From contig CASEYJ010000017.1 in NCBI GenBank assembly GCA_949292175.1, positions 1 to 64,000 of the forward strand: a stretch of DNA of 64,000 nt, read 5' to 3'. The notes beneath the pieces are model-generated. The model searched no databases. It was not told where the DNA came from and was given only the letters and a program-made list of their open reading frames with translations. A program made the translations under genes and the position numbers. This DNA is from an uncultured bacterium. GTDB lineage: Bacteria; Cyanobacteriota; Vampirovibrionia; Gastranaerophilales; Gastranaerophilaceae. Shown in pieces: positions 1 to 8,539 of the stretch; position 1 is the first letter of the stretch; every line of letters starts with the position of its first letter.

Positions 1-1
1 G

Positions 2-3000
2 ATATTGGATACGAATGATGATTGGAAGTCATTGTTAAAAGCTAACCTAATTGGTATAGTGGTTGGAACAAGTTCTGATATAAAAGATTTATCCGGAGTA
101 GGCAAAGTTACAACAGGAGGCAATGCAAAAATAAAACCAGACGGAACCCCGGAAGCTCCTACAACACATTCAACTCCTACTGGTGAAATGCATAATCGTC
201 CGGCCGGACTTACTACAACAGAAAATGCATTTATAAATGAAGCAAAATATACTAATCCTGCTGATGTTGCAGAACAAAAGATTAAGTCTGAGGTTATGGC
301 TCGAGAAGTAGATGGCGGAATTAGATTAAACTCTCCAGAAAGTCTTGATGCTGAACTCAGAGATGCAGAATTAAATCCAAATGTAAAAGGTGAAAACTTG
401 GAAACACTTTCACTTCTTATTAATGGAAATTTAAATTCACATCTAAAAACTAGATATGCTGATTTGTATTCAACTTTTACAAATATTGCTAAAACCCGCT
501 CAGCTGACCTTAAAGCTTTAGAGACTAAGTTTGCAAATAATGATCAAGCCTATGCTGAGGGTGTTATTAAGATATTCTGTGAAGAATTAGGTTTGCAGGG
601 GTTAGAGCCGCCTGTAGCGTTTGTTGAAATGAAGAACAGCGACGGTACGGCTAATTGGCCATCTGGCAGAATCGAAATTAGTAAAACACTGAACGCTAAA
701 AATGAAATTTATAATCTTCTATCACATGAGTTTATTCACATATTGCAGTTTAGAGAAATTTTAGCTCAGTATGGTGAAGATGGACTCAGAAGCTTAATTG
801 CCGAAGATAACTCAATTCCAAGTGAACTTAAGGAATTGTACATAGAAGAGGCAATAAATAACGAATATAATAAAAAGTTGATTAGTTCAGCTAACGATAA
901 AGTTGAAGTTGGATCAATCGATGAATATATAAGAAAAATCTATAAGGATGAATTTGCAAATACTAAGACCACAGACGATATGAAGGAGTATACAGATCAA
1001 TTAAGTGAGAGAACAGCTTATAATCTTGGTTCTGCGGCTTTAGGTGAAAATGTCGTTACGCAAGACGCTGCCAGCAAGCGCTTACAAGCAATAAGAGCTC
1101 GACTTAAACAAGGAAAATCAATCGAAAAGCAAGCAACTACTGATCCAGCATTAGAAACTTCTACTACTCCTAACAATACAGTTGTTAATGAATATGGAGA
1201 AATTGTACGAGGCGAAAATTCAAAAAATACTCCTGCGGGAATTGTATCAGGCCTCGATGGTGACTTAAGCAAAAAAGTTGAAGACCTATTTAGCTGGGAG
1301 CTAATAGTAGATAATTCAGGTCAAACTGAGGCCGTAGTTAAAGATATTACCAGATTATTGACTAATTCAGATGGAACCCCGAATGCTGAGTTGTTTGATA
1401 TTGTAAAACTTGTGTATGCTAATACTGATTTGAAGAGAGCCGATAAAGTTGACTGGATTCACGATTTATTGGAAACAAGTAAAAATGTTGGAGAAAATTC
1501 TGCTGATACAATGCTAGAGTTACTCTCAAATAATGGTGCACTTGAAGAAATTTTGACTAATGAGTTTTTCACGTACAAGGATTGTGATTATAGGTTTGAT
1601 GAAAATCAACAATCTATATTGAAATTTATTAAAAATGAAGATGGAACGGTCACTCCTGAAGCTTTCAAGTTGACACAAAATTTATTGCAAGATAATTTTT
1701 TCTCTGATTACGGAAAGTTGGGAGAAATAAATCATCTGTACGATTTGGCAAAAGACAATAATGGAAAGCTTGACTGTAAGAAGTTGTACGCAATATTACA
1801 ACTTAAAAACAGAGAAATCTGCGAAAAATTCCAAGAACCGTGTGATGAAAATAAACTTTCTTTCCGTTTAGGTTCTGAAATATCATCATTTAGTAATTTT
1901 GATATTGTTTTAAAATATGCTCGAAATAATGATGGTCAGTTGAATCTGGATCGAGCAAAAAATCTTATTGAATTTACTGGTGACAAAAAAGCATATGATA
2001 TTTTTGATTTGACCCATCAGCAGAGTGGTTTAAGTTTTGATGAAATTAATAAACTTGTTGGCATGAGTCTTGAACTTAAAAGCTCAGAACCAATCCGTGA
2101 TTTGCTAAGGGTATTTTCAAATGATAAAAGTTCTAGTAGAGATTCATTTTTTGATTCTCCTGATGCAACCTTGAGGGTTCTGAAGTGTTTACAGGCAAAT
2201 TCAAAACGTTTACCATATTTTACTGATGATTTGAATTTGCCGTTTAATGATATTCAAGCTGATGCATTTGAAGTTTTAATAAAGGCGGATTTCGATGTAC
2301 AGTCAGCATTGACTTCAGCTGCGTATATAAATGAGTCATCTTTATCGTTTCTTAAGGCTTTGTTAGAAAAAGGCAGTCAAAATGATGACAAGGTTGCTGA
2401 TGACGGAACCTCTCTATGTAAATTTAGTAGTTTTGATAGATATTCGTTAGGCAATGTTTTAAAATACTGTATTGATCCTAGAGTTGCAAATCTTGTGAAA
2501 AAAGTTCTTGATGAAGAATTTAAAGAAGGCGGATTAGATGGGTTTAATTTGTCAAAATTAACTACTTTTGCCAGAAGTGCCGCTGATGATCCAGACTTTG
2601 TTGAAAAATTCTATTCTTATGTCTTCAGGACTTCTGATTCTACTAAATTGAAGTCATTCTTAGGGCTTGATAATTCTGAAAACGGTAATAACACAAAATT
2701 AGATACTGTACACGCTGATTTCTTAATTCGCTTATTGTCTGAAAAGCGTAATGGTGAAGAAACATACCTGTCAAGTTATGATTTGAGTGAAGAATTTAGG
2801 CCTGAATTTGCGAAACTTAATCCTGCGTATTTTGATTTAGTCATGCAAATGAGTTCTGAGAAAAAATACAGAAACACTGTTCCTATAATTGAAACTATAA
2901 ATCAGTTAAGTGAAAATTCACCTGATTTGGTTGAAATTTTGAGCGTTGCAAGAGAGGCAGGTCTTAAAGTTTATGTTGATAAATACATGCCGGAATGTAA

Positions 3001-5188
3001 TGAAGTTACTCCTGAAATGAAACAGGAAATTCTTGATTACATTAGTACAAAGCCAGCATTGCTACAAAACAGGACTTTATACTTATCAACATTGGTTAAT
3101 TCTCTGGATAAAGTAAAATATTTAGATAAAAATTCAGCGTTAACAGATATTCTTGGTGATGATATCGGGATGTATCTTAACAGTCCAGAATTAACTATTC
3201 CGATTTTTGAATCAGCGCAAACTTTATACAGTAAATTATCTGAAAATGCAGCAACAAAAATAAATGATATTGGTTCTAAAATATTTGAATTTGCAGCTGC
3301 TGTTGAATTAGGAATAGTTCCAGCAGACAAGTTTGATGCCATAATTGGTGCTGCAAATAAATTGGGTGAGTACGACGCCGATACCGCGAATAATCTATTT
3401 GCAATTTTGTGGGATGTCGATAAAATTGTAAGTTTAGATTTATCTTCGGTGTCTACAAATTTAGAATATGTAAAACAATCTTATGATGCAGGTTTGACTG
3501 ATACGAAAGTACTTAAATCATTGATGTTTGCAAGGGACGTTGACTTTGCCAAAAATCAAAAAACTATAGATGACTTACTTGCAAATGAAAAAGATGCAAT
3601 GATTAAAGATGTAAGACTTCGTACTCAGAATTTTGCGCCAAAATTTGGCGATTGGTTTGAAAATTTCTTGAATTCTGATGGCTCAAAGAGCTTGCTTGTA
3701 TCAAATGGTCTAACTAAGAAAGAGTTAGTTGAAAATATGTCTTCAACAGCGAAATTACTTTCATTTATGAACTCTAAACCACAAGATTATATTAACGGAG
3801 AAGTTACACCGGAAATTATAAGTGCATTAAAAATATTGAGATCAGGTGAAGAAAGTCGAGCTGATGTTGAGGCACGAGTTGCAGAACAATATCCTGAAGC
3901 TGAAAAACATGAAGTATCAGCAATAGTGCTTGATGCATTGAATTATCAGGAGCAAATAAAGGAAAAATTTGATGAAAATTATGCAGATATAGCAAGTGCA
4001 ATTGCTGCAACTGACCTTGAAACAGTAAAATTAATATTAGATAAAAGATTGGCCGATTTTTCAAAAGAAATTGAAAAAATAAATACAATGCCGTATTCAG
4101 ACAGGGTTCTGCTTTCAGATTTAATCAGAAATGGTAAACGACTAAATAAAAAGGGTGCTCCAGATAAGTTAACAGGTCAGCAAAAAGTTGATTTAATTAC
4201 ACTTGTTTCAGCTTTACGCGCAGTTCAGGATGCCTCCGAAGTAAAAATTGATTTTGATAAGTATAAGACTCCTCTTCAAAATGGTACCTTTATCCTGAAT
4301 ATAGATGCAATACGAAACGATGTCCTGAAATTAACTCTAGAAAAGGCAGGTATTACCAGTGCTGAATTTTCATCATTAAGTCCTGAACAACTTAAGTGGG
4401 ATTTAAGATATGTTTCATTGTTGTCAAAAACTCCTGTACAAGATGAAGGTGAGTTGGATACTGTTATTAAAGAGGCATCTCGAGGCAATTTCTACAATTA
4501 TATTAATGACACAAGCAATAAACATGGCAATGCCAATGCACAAACAGAAAAAGCCTTTGCTGAAAAAGGTCTAAATTATGACAACTGGTTGAGCGGACCT
4601 GAACAAAAAACATTTACCATAGGTAAAAACACTTACACTATAAGATTGTGGAGTAGAACTCCGCAAGAATCATTGTTTGACGGCTCATACACAACTTGCT
4701 GTACTGCTCTTGATGGTAGTAACGGAGGTTCAATGGCAAACTATATGCTCAATACAGCAATTAATGTCGTAGAAGTGAAAGATTCTAATGGACAAGTTGT
4801 TGCAATGTCAAGATGTTATATGGGCGAAGTTAATGGTAAAAATACACTTGTTATCGAAAATATTGAAGCAAATAACAAACTTATAAAAGATATGAGTGCT
4901 TATTCCGGTAACATGCAGCTGGCAGATGGTATATTCTCATACATGAAAGAGTATGCTAACAGTGTTGGCGGAGCAAATATGCCGGTATTGATGTCAACAA
5001 GTTATAACAAAATAGGACAAGAGCCGTTCACCCCTCTCAACAAGATTAAAGCTAAGAACAACTTGATTGGTACAATTTCTAAGGATAGAATATACTTGAA
5101 TACTTACCAAGGTTATGTTGATGCCAATAACTTAAATGGTAAACAAGCTGAATTTTATATTATAAGAGGTGAAAATGAACAAAATTGA
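2..5188 (+). CDS. Very large HExxH-motif protein of unknown function (5' end outside window)
   Basis: The frame is open to the left edge, so the gene probably starts upstream; residue numbers here count from the TTG at base 5 (1727 residues visible). A zinc-metalloprotease-like LSHEFIH motif lies at residues 239-245 after a short beta-like stretch. The middle, roughly residues 430-1500, is helical and repetitive, with several acidic glycine loops such as KNEDGTVTPEAF, KDNNGKLDCKKL and ARNNDGQLNLDRA that resemble degenerate EF-hand or dockerin loops. The last ~200 residues look like a separate globular domain with a Cys-Cys pair at 1565-1566 (TTCCTALDGSNGG). No signal peptide can be judged because the N-terminus is missing. 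The next gene overlaps it by 14 nt. I do not recognise the family; protease activity is inferred only from HExxH. Confidence 0.8.
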   Translation: MLDTNDDWKSLLKANLIGIVVGTSSDIKDLSGVGKVTTGGNAKIKPDGTPEAPTTHSTPTGEMHNRPAGLTTTENAFINEAKYTNPADVAEQKIKSEVMAREVDGGIRLNSPESLDAELRDAELNPNVKGENLETLSLLINGNLNSHLKTRYADLYSTFTNIAKTRSADLKALETKFANNDQAYAEGVIKIFCEELGLQGLEPPVAFVEMKNSDGTANWPSGRIEISKTLNAKNEIYNLLSHEFIHILQFREILAQYGEDGLRSLIAEDNSIPSELKELYIEEAINNEYNKKLISSANDKVEVGSIDEYIRKIYKDEFANTKTTDDMKEYTDQLSERTAYNLGSAALGENVVTQDAASKRLQAIRARLKQGKSIEKQATTDPALETSTTPNNTVVNEYGEIVRGENSKNTPAGIVSGLDGDLSKKVEDLFSWELIVDNSGQTEAVVKDITRLLTNSDGTPNAELFDIVKLVYANTDLKRADKVDWIHDLLETSKNVGENSADTMLELLSNNGALEEILTNEFFTYKDCDYRFDENQQSILKFIKNEDGTVTPEAFKLTQNLLQDNFFSDYGKLGEINHLYDLAKDNNGKLDCKKLYAILQLKNREICEKFQEPCDENKLSFRLGSEISSFSNFDIVLKYARNNDGQLNLDRAKNLIEFTGDKKAYDIFDLTHQQSGLSFDEINKLVGMSLELKSSEPIRDLLRVFSNDKSSSRDSFFDSPDATLRVLKCLQANSKRLPYFTDDLNLPFNDIQADAFEVLIKADFDVQSALTSAAYINESSLSFLKALLEKGSQNDDKVADDGTSLCKFSSFDRYSLGNVLKYCIDPRVANLVKKVLDEEFKEGGLDGFNLSKLTTFARSAADDPDFVEKFYSYVFRTSDSTKLKSFLGLDNSENGNNTKLDTVHADFLIRLLSEKRNGEETYLSSYDLSEEFRPEFAKLNPAYFDLVMQMSSEKKYRNTVPIIETINQLSENSPDLVEILSVAREAGLKVYVDKYMPECNEVTPEMKQEILDYISTKPALLQNRTLYLSTLVNSLDKVKYLDKNSALTDILGDDIGMYLNSPELTIPIFESAQTLYSKLSENAATKINDIGSKIFEFAAAVELGIVPADKFDAIIGAANKLGEYDADTANNLFAILWDVDKIVSLDLSSVSTNLEYVKQSYDAGLTDTKVLKSLMFARDVDFAKNQKTIDDLLANEKDAMIKDVRLRTQNFAPKFGDWFENFLNSDGSKSLLVSNGLTKKELVENMSSTAKLLSFMNSKPQDYINGEVTPEIISALKILRSGEESRADVEARVAEQYPEAEKHEVSAIVLDALNYQEQIKEKFDENYADIASAIAATDLETVKLILDKRLADFSKEIEKINTMPYSDRVLLSDLIRNGKRLNKKGAPDKLTGQQKVDLITLVSALRAVQDASEVKIDFDKYKTPLQNGTFILNIDAIRNDVLKLTLEKAGITSAEFSSLSPEQLKWDLRYVSLLSKTPVQDEGELDTVIKEASRGNFYNYINDTSNKHGNANAQTEKAFAEKGLNYDNWLSGPEQKTFTIGKNTYTIRLWSRTPQESLFDGSYTTCCTALDGSNGGSMANYMLNTAINVVEVKDSNGQVVAMSRCYMGEVNGKNTLVIENIEANNKLIKDMSAYSGNMQLADGIFSYMKEYANSVGGANMPVLMSTSYNKIGQEPFTPLNKIKAKNNLIGTISKDRIYLNTYQGYVDANNLNGKQAEFYIIRGENEQN

Positions 5189-5381
5189 CGAAAATACTCT
5201 AATAAGTGACGTTCTAAATAAGAGTCTACTCGTAGCACTTGCGTTTACAAGACGAGGTATGCATTGTCCAACCTGTCAAAATAGGTTTGAAGAAACAATT
5301 GCTGATGGCGCTAAAAGACACAATGTTGATGTTGCAGAGCTGATTGTGGATATAAACAATATCCTAAATAAAAATAAATAA
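5175..5381 (+). CDS. DUF1858-like small redox-disulfide protein
   Basis: A 68-residue protein with a central CPTC motif in MHCPTCQNRFEETIADGAKR, matching the DUF1858 / hybrid-cluster-protein-associated disulfide domain family, whose role is probably redox or metal-related but not established. I start it at the ATG at 5175, which has an AGAGGTG Shine-Dalgarno inside the end of the preceding gene; a GTG six bases earlier is less likely because it sits inside that ribosome-binding site. The 14-nt overlap with the upstream giant gene suggests translational coupling. A hairpin terminator follows about 40 nt after the stop. Confidence 0.75.
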   Translation: MNKIDENTLISDVLNKSLLVALAFTRRGMHCPTCQNRFEETIADGAKRHNVDVAELIVDINNILNKNK

Positions 5382-5422
5382 CTTGAGTAAAATAAAATTT
5401 AGCGTGTGAAATAATAAAAAAA

Positions 5423-5454
5423 ATCCCCCTTTTTGTAAAGAGGGATCTTTTTTT
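5423..5454. terminator. Bidirectional Rho-independent terminator
   Basis: A ten-pair stem with one mismatch (ATCCCCCTTT pairing with AAAGAGGGAT) and a four-base loop is followed by seven T on the + strand, and an A-run on its left gives the reverse strand its own T-run. It lies between two convergent genes, the DUF1858-like gene and the small minus-strand ORF, and can serve both. Confidence 0.75.
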
Positions 5455-5626
5455 ACTCAAAATCTGTTTTGGAAATAAATGTCATAAATTCATCAAACAT
5501 CTGTTGTAGTGGAATATCTATCGAACACGACTCTTCTTCTACCATCAATGACTTCTCGTGTTCAAGCTCCAATGCGCCAAGAATATTCATCGCAGCAGTG
5601 CCATTCTTTGGGGTAATTGTTTTCAT
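5453..5626 (-). CDS. Small 57-aa protein, unknown function
   Basis: Reading the minus strand from the ATG at 5626 gives 57 residues: beginning MKTITPKNGTAAMNILGALE, an acidic middle (MVEEESC), and ending FMTFISKTDFE. An AGGAG Shine-Dalgarno lies 9 nt before the start (5636-5640) and the gene runs into a bidirectional terminator, so both ends look real. The + strand frame across the same bases is a shadow without these signals. No signal peptide or membrane segment is visible and I do not recognise a family. Confidence 0.6.
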   Translation of the reverse strand: MKTITPKNGTAAMNILGALELEHEKSLMVEEESCSIDIPLQQMFDEFMTFISKTDFE

Positions 5627-5835
5627 AAATACATACTCCTATTTAATTATATCCATCTAACAATTTGTTCTACGGCTTTTTTATTTAAAACTTTAATACA
5701 ATTTTTATAGAAGTTACGAAAACCCTTATGCTTATGCAATATAGAGAGTTTTAACATTTTGTTACAAAAAAAAATGCTTACAATCTAGCCAAAAAGATGT
5801 TGTTGTGCTACTATTAGTGTGTGAAACTAAACTAT

Positions 5836-5851
5836 AGGAGATAAAACAATA
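5836..5851 (+). promoter_or_regulatory. infC: infC ribosome-binding site and ATA start codon
   Basis: AGGAG at 5836-5840 is followed after 8 nt by an in-frame ATA at 5849. The first in-frame ATG is at 5867, 26 nt from the Shine-Dalgarno, which is too far. Rare AUU/AUA/AUC starts are known for infC and let IF-3 repress its own synthesis, so this site is probably autoregulatory. Confidence 0.7.
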
Positions 5852-6388
5852 GCAAACGATACAAGAATGAACAAGGACAATAAAGATAAAGTTCTGATGA
5901 ATGAAAGAATCAGGGCTAAGGAAGTTCGCTTAATTGGAAAAGATGGTGAAAATATAGGCATTGTAGAAACTTCTAAGGCTCTTAAAATGGCTTACGATGA
6001 GGATTTAGATTTGGTGGTAATCAGCCCTAATCAGGCTCCGCCGGTAGCTAAAATTCTTAATTACGGTAAGTATAAATATGAGTTAGAGAAAAAAGCAAAA
6101 GAAGCTAAGAAAAAACAGCATACAGTCGACGTAAAAGAAGTTAAGATTAGATATAAAATTGATACTCATGACTATATGGTTAGAATTAAGAGTATCCAGA
6201 AGTTTATTTCTCAAGGAAATAAGGTTAAAGTTGTGGTCATGCTTAGAGGTCGTGAAATGCAGCACTCAAGCTTGGCATTTGATCTTGCAAACAGATTCAT
6301 TGAAGACTTAAAGAATGAACCTCTTGTTGTTGAGAAAAAGCCTATGCTTGAAGGTCGTAATGTAACTTTGTATCTGGCTCCACAATAG
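5849..6388 (+). CDS. infC: Translation initiation factor IF-3
   Basis: IF-3 binds the 30S subunit, keeps subunits apart and rejects non-canonical start codons. The protein, about 179 residues, has the usual two domains: an N-domain with NERIRAKEVRLIGKDGENIG and a C-domain with VKEVKIRYKIDTHDYMVRIK, KVKVVVMLRGREMQH and the final EGRNVTLYLAP. I start it at ATA 5849, giving the typical opening ANDTR; starting at ATG 5867 would drop these six residues and lose the Shine-Dalgarno. Upstream lies a 222-nt gap shared with the divergent small ORF, presumably holding both promoters; I see no other gene there. tRNA-Phe follows 127 nt downstream. rpmI and rplT, common infC partners, are absent. Confidence 0.95.
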   Translation: MANDTRMNKDNKDKVLMNERIRAKEVRLIGKDGENIGIVETSKALKMAYDEDLDLVVISPNQAPPVAKILNYGKYKYELEKKAKEAKKKQHTVDVKEVKIRYKIDTHDYMVRIKSIQKFISQGNKVKVVVMLRGREMQHSSLAFDLANRFIEDLKNEPLVVEKKPMLEGRNVTLYLAPQ

Positions 6389-6403
6389 ATTTTGAAAAAG
6401 TTC

Positions 6404-6431
6404 TTGACTTTAAATCTTTAGCAAGTATTAT
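6404..6431 (+). promoter_or_regulatory. Putative promoter upstream of tRNA-Phe
   Basis: TTGACT (6404-6409), a 16-nt spacer and TATTAT (6426-6431) resemble a sigma-70 promoter. It sits between the end of infC and the tRNA gene, about 80 nt before the mature tRNA 5' end. Confidence 0.4.
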
Positions 6432-6515
6432 TAAAAACGTGGCAATTGAATATTCGAAACCATTTATCCCAAAGAAGATTTTATTGCCCGCTTTTAATCA
6501 AAGTTTAATAGGTTT

Positions 6516-6588
6516 GCCGCGTTAGCTCAGTTGGTAGAGCAAGGGACTGAAAATCCCTGTGTCCTTGGTTCGATTCCGAGACGCGGCA
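6516..6588 (+). tRNA. tRNA-Phe (GAA)
   Basis: A complete 73-nt cloverleaf: acceptor stem GCCGCGT pairing with ACGCGGC, D-arm with TTAGCTCAGTTGG, anticodon stem AGGGA/TCCCT around loop CTGAAAA (anticodon GAA), T-arm with GGTTCGATTCC, discriminator A. The 3' CCA is not encoded (the next bases are AATT), so it must be added enzymatically, in contrast to tRNA-His in this window. Confidence 0.97.
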
Positions 6589-6633
6589 AATTCTTTTTTC
6601 AGGGATAATTATTTTAGTATTTTTAAGGCAGTC

Positions 6634-8178
6634 ATGATGTTCATAGCAAGTAATTTTAGATATAACACTTATAATACTTCTTTAAATCAACCTAGTTTTG
6701 GACATAAGTTACCAAATAAGGTGTTTTATGACATAAAAGATATTCCAAAGCTAAAGTGTGGTTGTTGTGGTCATGATATGTTCAAAACTGATGAAGTTAG
6801 TAATATGTTAAAAAGTTTTGAGGCCGGTTCTAAAAGAGCTCTTGAGAACGATGCTCTTTTAAAATTCAAAGATACCGAGGCATATCAATTCTTGCTCGGA
6901 TTATCAAAAGAGGCTCCTAAATCTACAATAAGAGAATTGTTGAGTGTTCCTAAAAATGGGGTGCAAATGCGTGATTTACATCCAAAAACGCAGCTTGATA
7001 TTATGCAAATTGCGTTGATTGCAGATGGGATAACTTCTCGTTCTCAAAGAGTTATCGAACGCCTCTCAAAGTATCGTGATTGCTTTGGAGATGACCTTAA
7101 GGCTGTTTTTGACACGATGGAAATTTATTCTGAAATGTATCCTAAGAAGACATTTGCAGAGATTTTTAATTTGCCTGAAATCAAAAATTACCATGCAGCT
7201 TACGCAGAAGAAGCGAAGGCTGTTAGTTCTCAACAAAAAATTGAGGTATTTAAACAACTTCGAACATTGGCTGATACTCTGACTCCAAATGATAAACATA
7301 ACTTGCTTCAAACCAATTCCGATGCAATTAAAATATTAAATTCAGGCATTTATCAACCTGATATTACAAAGGCGTTAGTTGAAGATTTGTATTTAAAATT
7401 TATTTCTGGTTCTTCAAACAAAAGAATCAAGAAACAGTTGATGCAAATAGTCTCAAAATTTCCATTTGATGTTGTGTCCCCGGTAGATACTTTTATTACA
7501 AATTCTGTAATTAAGAAAAGAAGCGATAAAGACATTATAAGGTTATTTCTTAATGACATGTTAGCAACATTTGAGCATGTAAGACCACATAGCAAGGAAG
7601 GCGCTGATGGCTGGGAAAATGGAATTGTGCTATGTAAACGTTGTAATCGAAAACGCGCAGATTTGCCATATACATTCTTTTTATCGCTCTTTCCACAGAT
7701 GAAAGTTAATATACAAAAGCAATGTAATAGAATAATGGCATTTATCAAAGGTGGACGACTCAAGGGGTATGACACTTATCCTCAGGATATTAAAGAAACA
7801 ATGCTTCGTGAAACTGATAATACTATCCGCATAAATATATCAAAGTATCTAAAATTTAAAGAGGAAGAGGCTAATTTAAAATATAAAAGAGCTCAAGCTG
7901 TATTTGCTGATGATGAGAAAGCCTTTAATGATGCTGCGGGTGAAATTCGAAATATTGACGATAGAATTGAGGAAGTCATGAAGATTGTGCGCCAGCTGAA
8001 AAAAGAAAGACGAGCTGCAAGTGAAACTATGAATGCTGCCGCAGAGGCTCGTAGAAATTCTGCGGGCGAACTTAAAGATGCTGAAATTGAACTCAGACAT
8101 GCAAAGGAATATCTTGAAGAAGATAGCGCAATTAATCAGACAGTAAAGCCAAAAAGAATTAAGAAACGATTAAATTAA
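6634..8178 (+). CDS. HNH endonuclease-like protein with C-terminal coiled coil
   Basis: The protein is about 514 residues. The open frame reaches back into tRNA-Phe, so I choose ATG 6634 (or 6637), which has AAGG at 6625-6628. Near the N-terminus lies the short motif NQPSFG (about residues 18-23), then a zinc-knuckle half KCGCCGHDMF at 41-50. A helical region of almost 270 residues follows, then an HNH-like core: EHVRPHSKEGADGW (His315, His319), NGIVLCKRCNRKRA (Cys334, Cys337). The last ~130 residues are charged coiled coil. HNH domains cut DNA or RNA with one metal; the two Cys pairs probably form one zinc site despite their separation. Its end overlaps the convergent gene by 9 nt. The role is unknown: no methylase or other partner is adjacent. 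Confidence 0.7.
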   Translation: MMFIASNFRYNTYNTSLNQPSFGHKLPNKVFYDIKDIPKLKCGCCGHDMFKTDEVSNMLKSFEAGSKRALENDALLKFKDTEAYQFLLGLSKEAPKSTIRELLSVPKNGVQMRDLHPKTQLDIMQIALIADGITSRSQRVIERLSKYRDCFGDDLKAVFDTMEIYSEMYPKKTFAEIFNLPEIKNYHAAYAEEAKAVSSQQKIEVFKQLRTLADTLTPNDKHNLLQTNSDAIKILNSGIYQPDITKALVEDLYLKFISGSSNKRIKKQLMQIVSKFPFDVVSPVDTFITNSVIKKRSDKDIIRLFLNDMLATFEHVRPHSKEGADGWENGIVLCKRCNRKRADLPYTFFLSLFPQMKVNIQKQCNRIMAFIKGGRLKGYDTYPQDIKETMLRETDNTIRINISKYLKFKEEEANLKYKRAQAVFADDEKAFNDAAGEIRNIDDRIEEVMKIVRQLKKERRAASETMNAAAEARRNSAGELKDAEIELRHAKEYLEEDSAINQTVKPKRIKKRLN

Positions 8179-8487
8179 TTCCTTAGATGCTTCTTTTAAA
8201 CTCATTTTCTTTGGGGTAGATTTCGTATATTTTTCGAGATTTCGTTTGAAAGTTCCAAAGTGCATACTTGTTCCTATACGGATAAATTCATCGAAATGTT
8301 TTTTGCTAAACAGATATAGTATAGTTTTTGTTTTGTTTTTCTTTACTGCAAGAGTTACAAATTCATCATTTTTAGCTTTTAATTTATCTCTAAATTTCGC
8401 TATGTTGTCAGTGGTATTTGTAATTTTAATAAATTTACCAAAAGATGGGGTATAGTTATTTCTTATATTGTTATTTGTAATGTACAT
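8170..8487 (-). CDS. Hypothetical 105-aa protein with N-terminal FG motif
   Basis: A small basic protein starting at 8487 behind a GGAG Shine-Dalgarno. It opens with an Asn-rich stretch ending in NYTPSFGKF (residues 11-19) and continues as a mixed beta/alpha domain (FVTLAVKKNKTKTILYLF, then KKHFDEFIRIG). It has no signal peptide or membrane segment. The opening resembles those of several unrelated proteins in the window. The gene overlaps the HNH gene tail to tail by 9 nt. Family and function are not recognised. Confidence 0.6.
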   Translation of the reverse strand: MYITNNNIRNNYTPSFGKFIKITNTTDNIAKFRDKLKAKNDEFVTLAVKKNKTKTILYLFSKKHFDEFIRIGTSMHFGTFKRNLEKYTKSTPKKMSLKEASKELI

Positions 8488-8539
8488 AATTTCTCCAAGT
8501 TTGTTTTATTATTAAAATTTGAGCAAAAAATTTTTTGCG

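Noticed and set aside
5469..5660. 63-residue + strand frame opposite the small minus-strand ORF
   Set aside because: It lacks a Shine-Dalgarno and runs antisense to an ORF that has a good site and a terminator.
6559..6633. Extension of the HNH gene upstream into tRNA-Phe
   Set aside because: The upstream codons lie within the tRNA gene and just after it; ATG 6634 has its own AAGG site.
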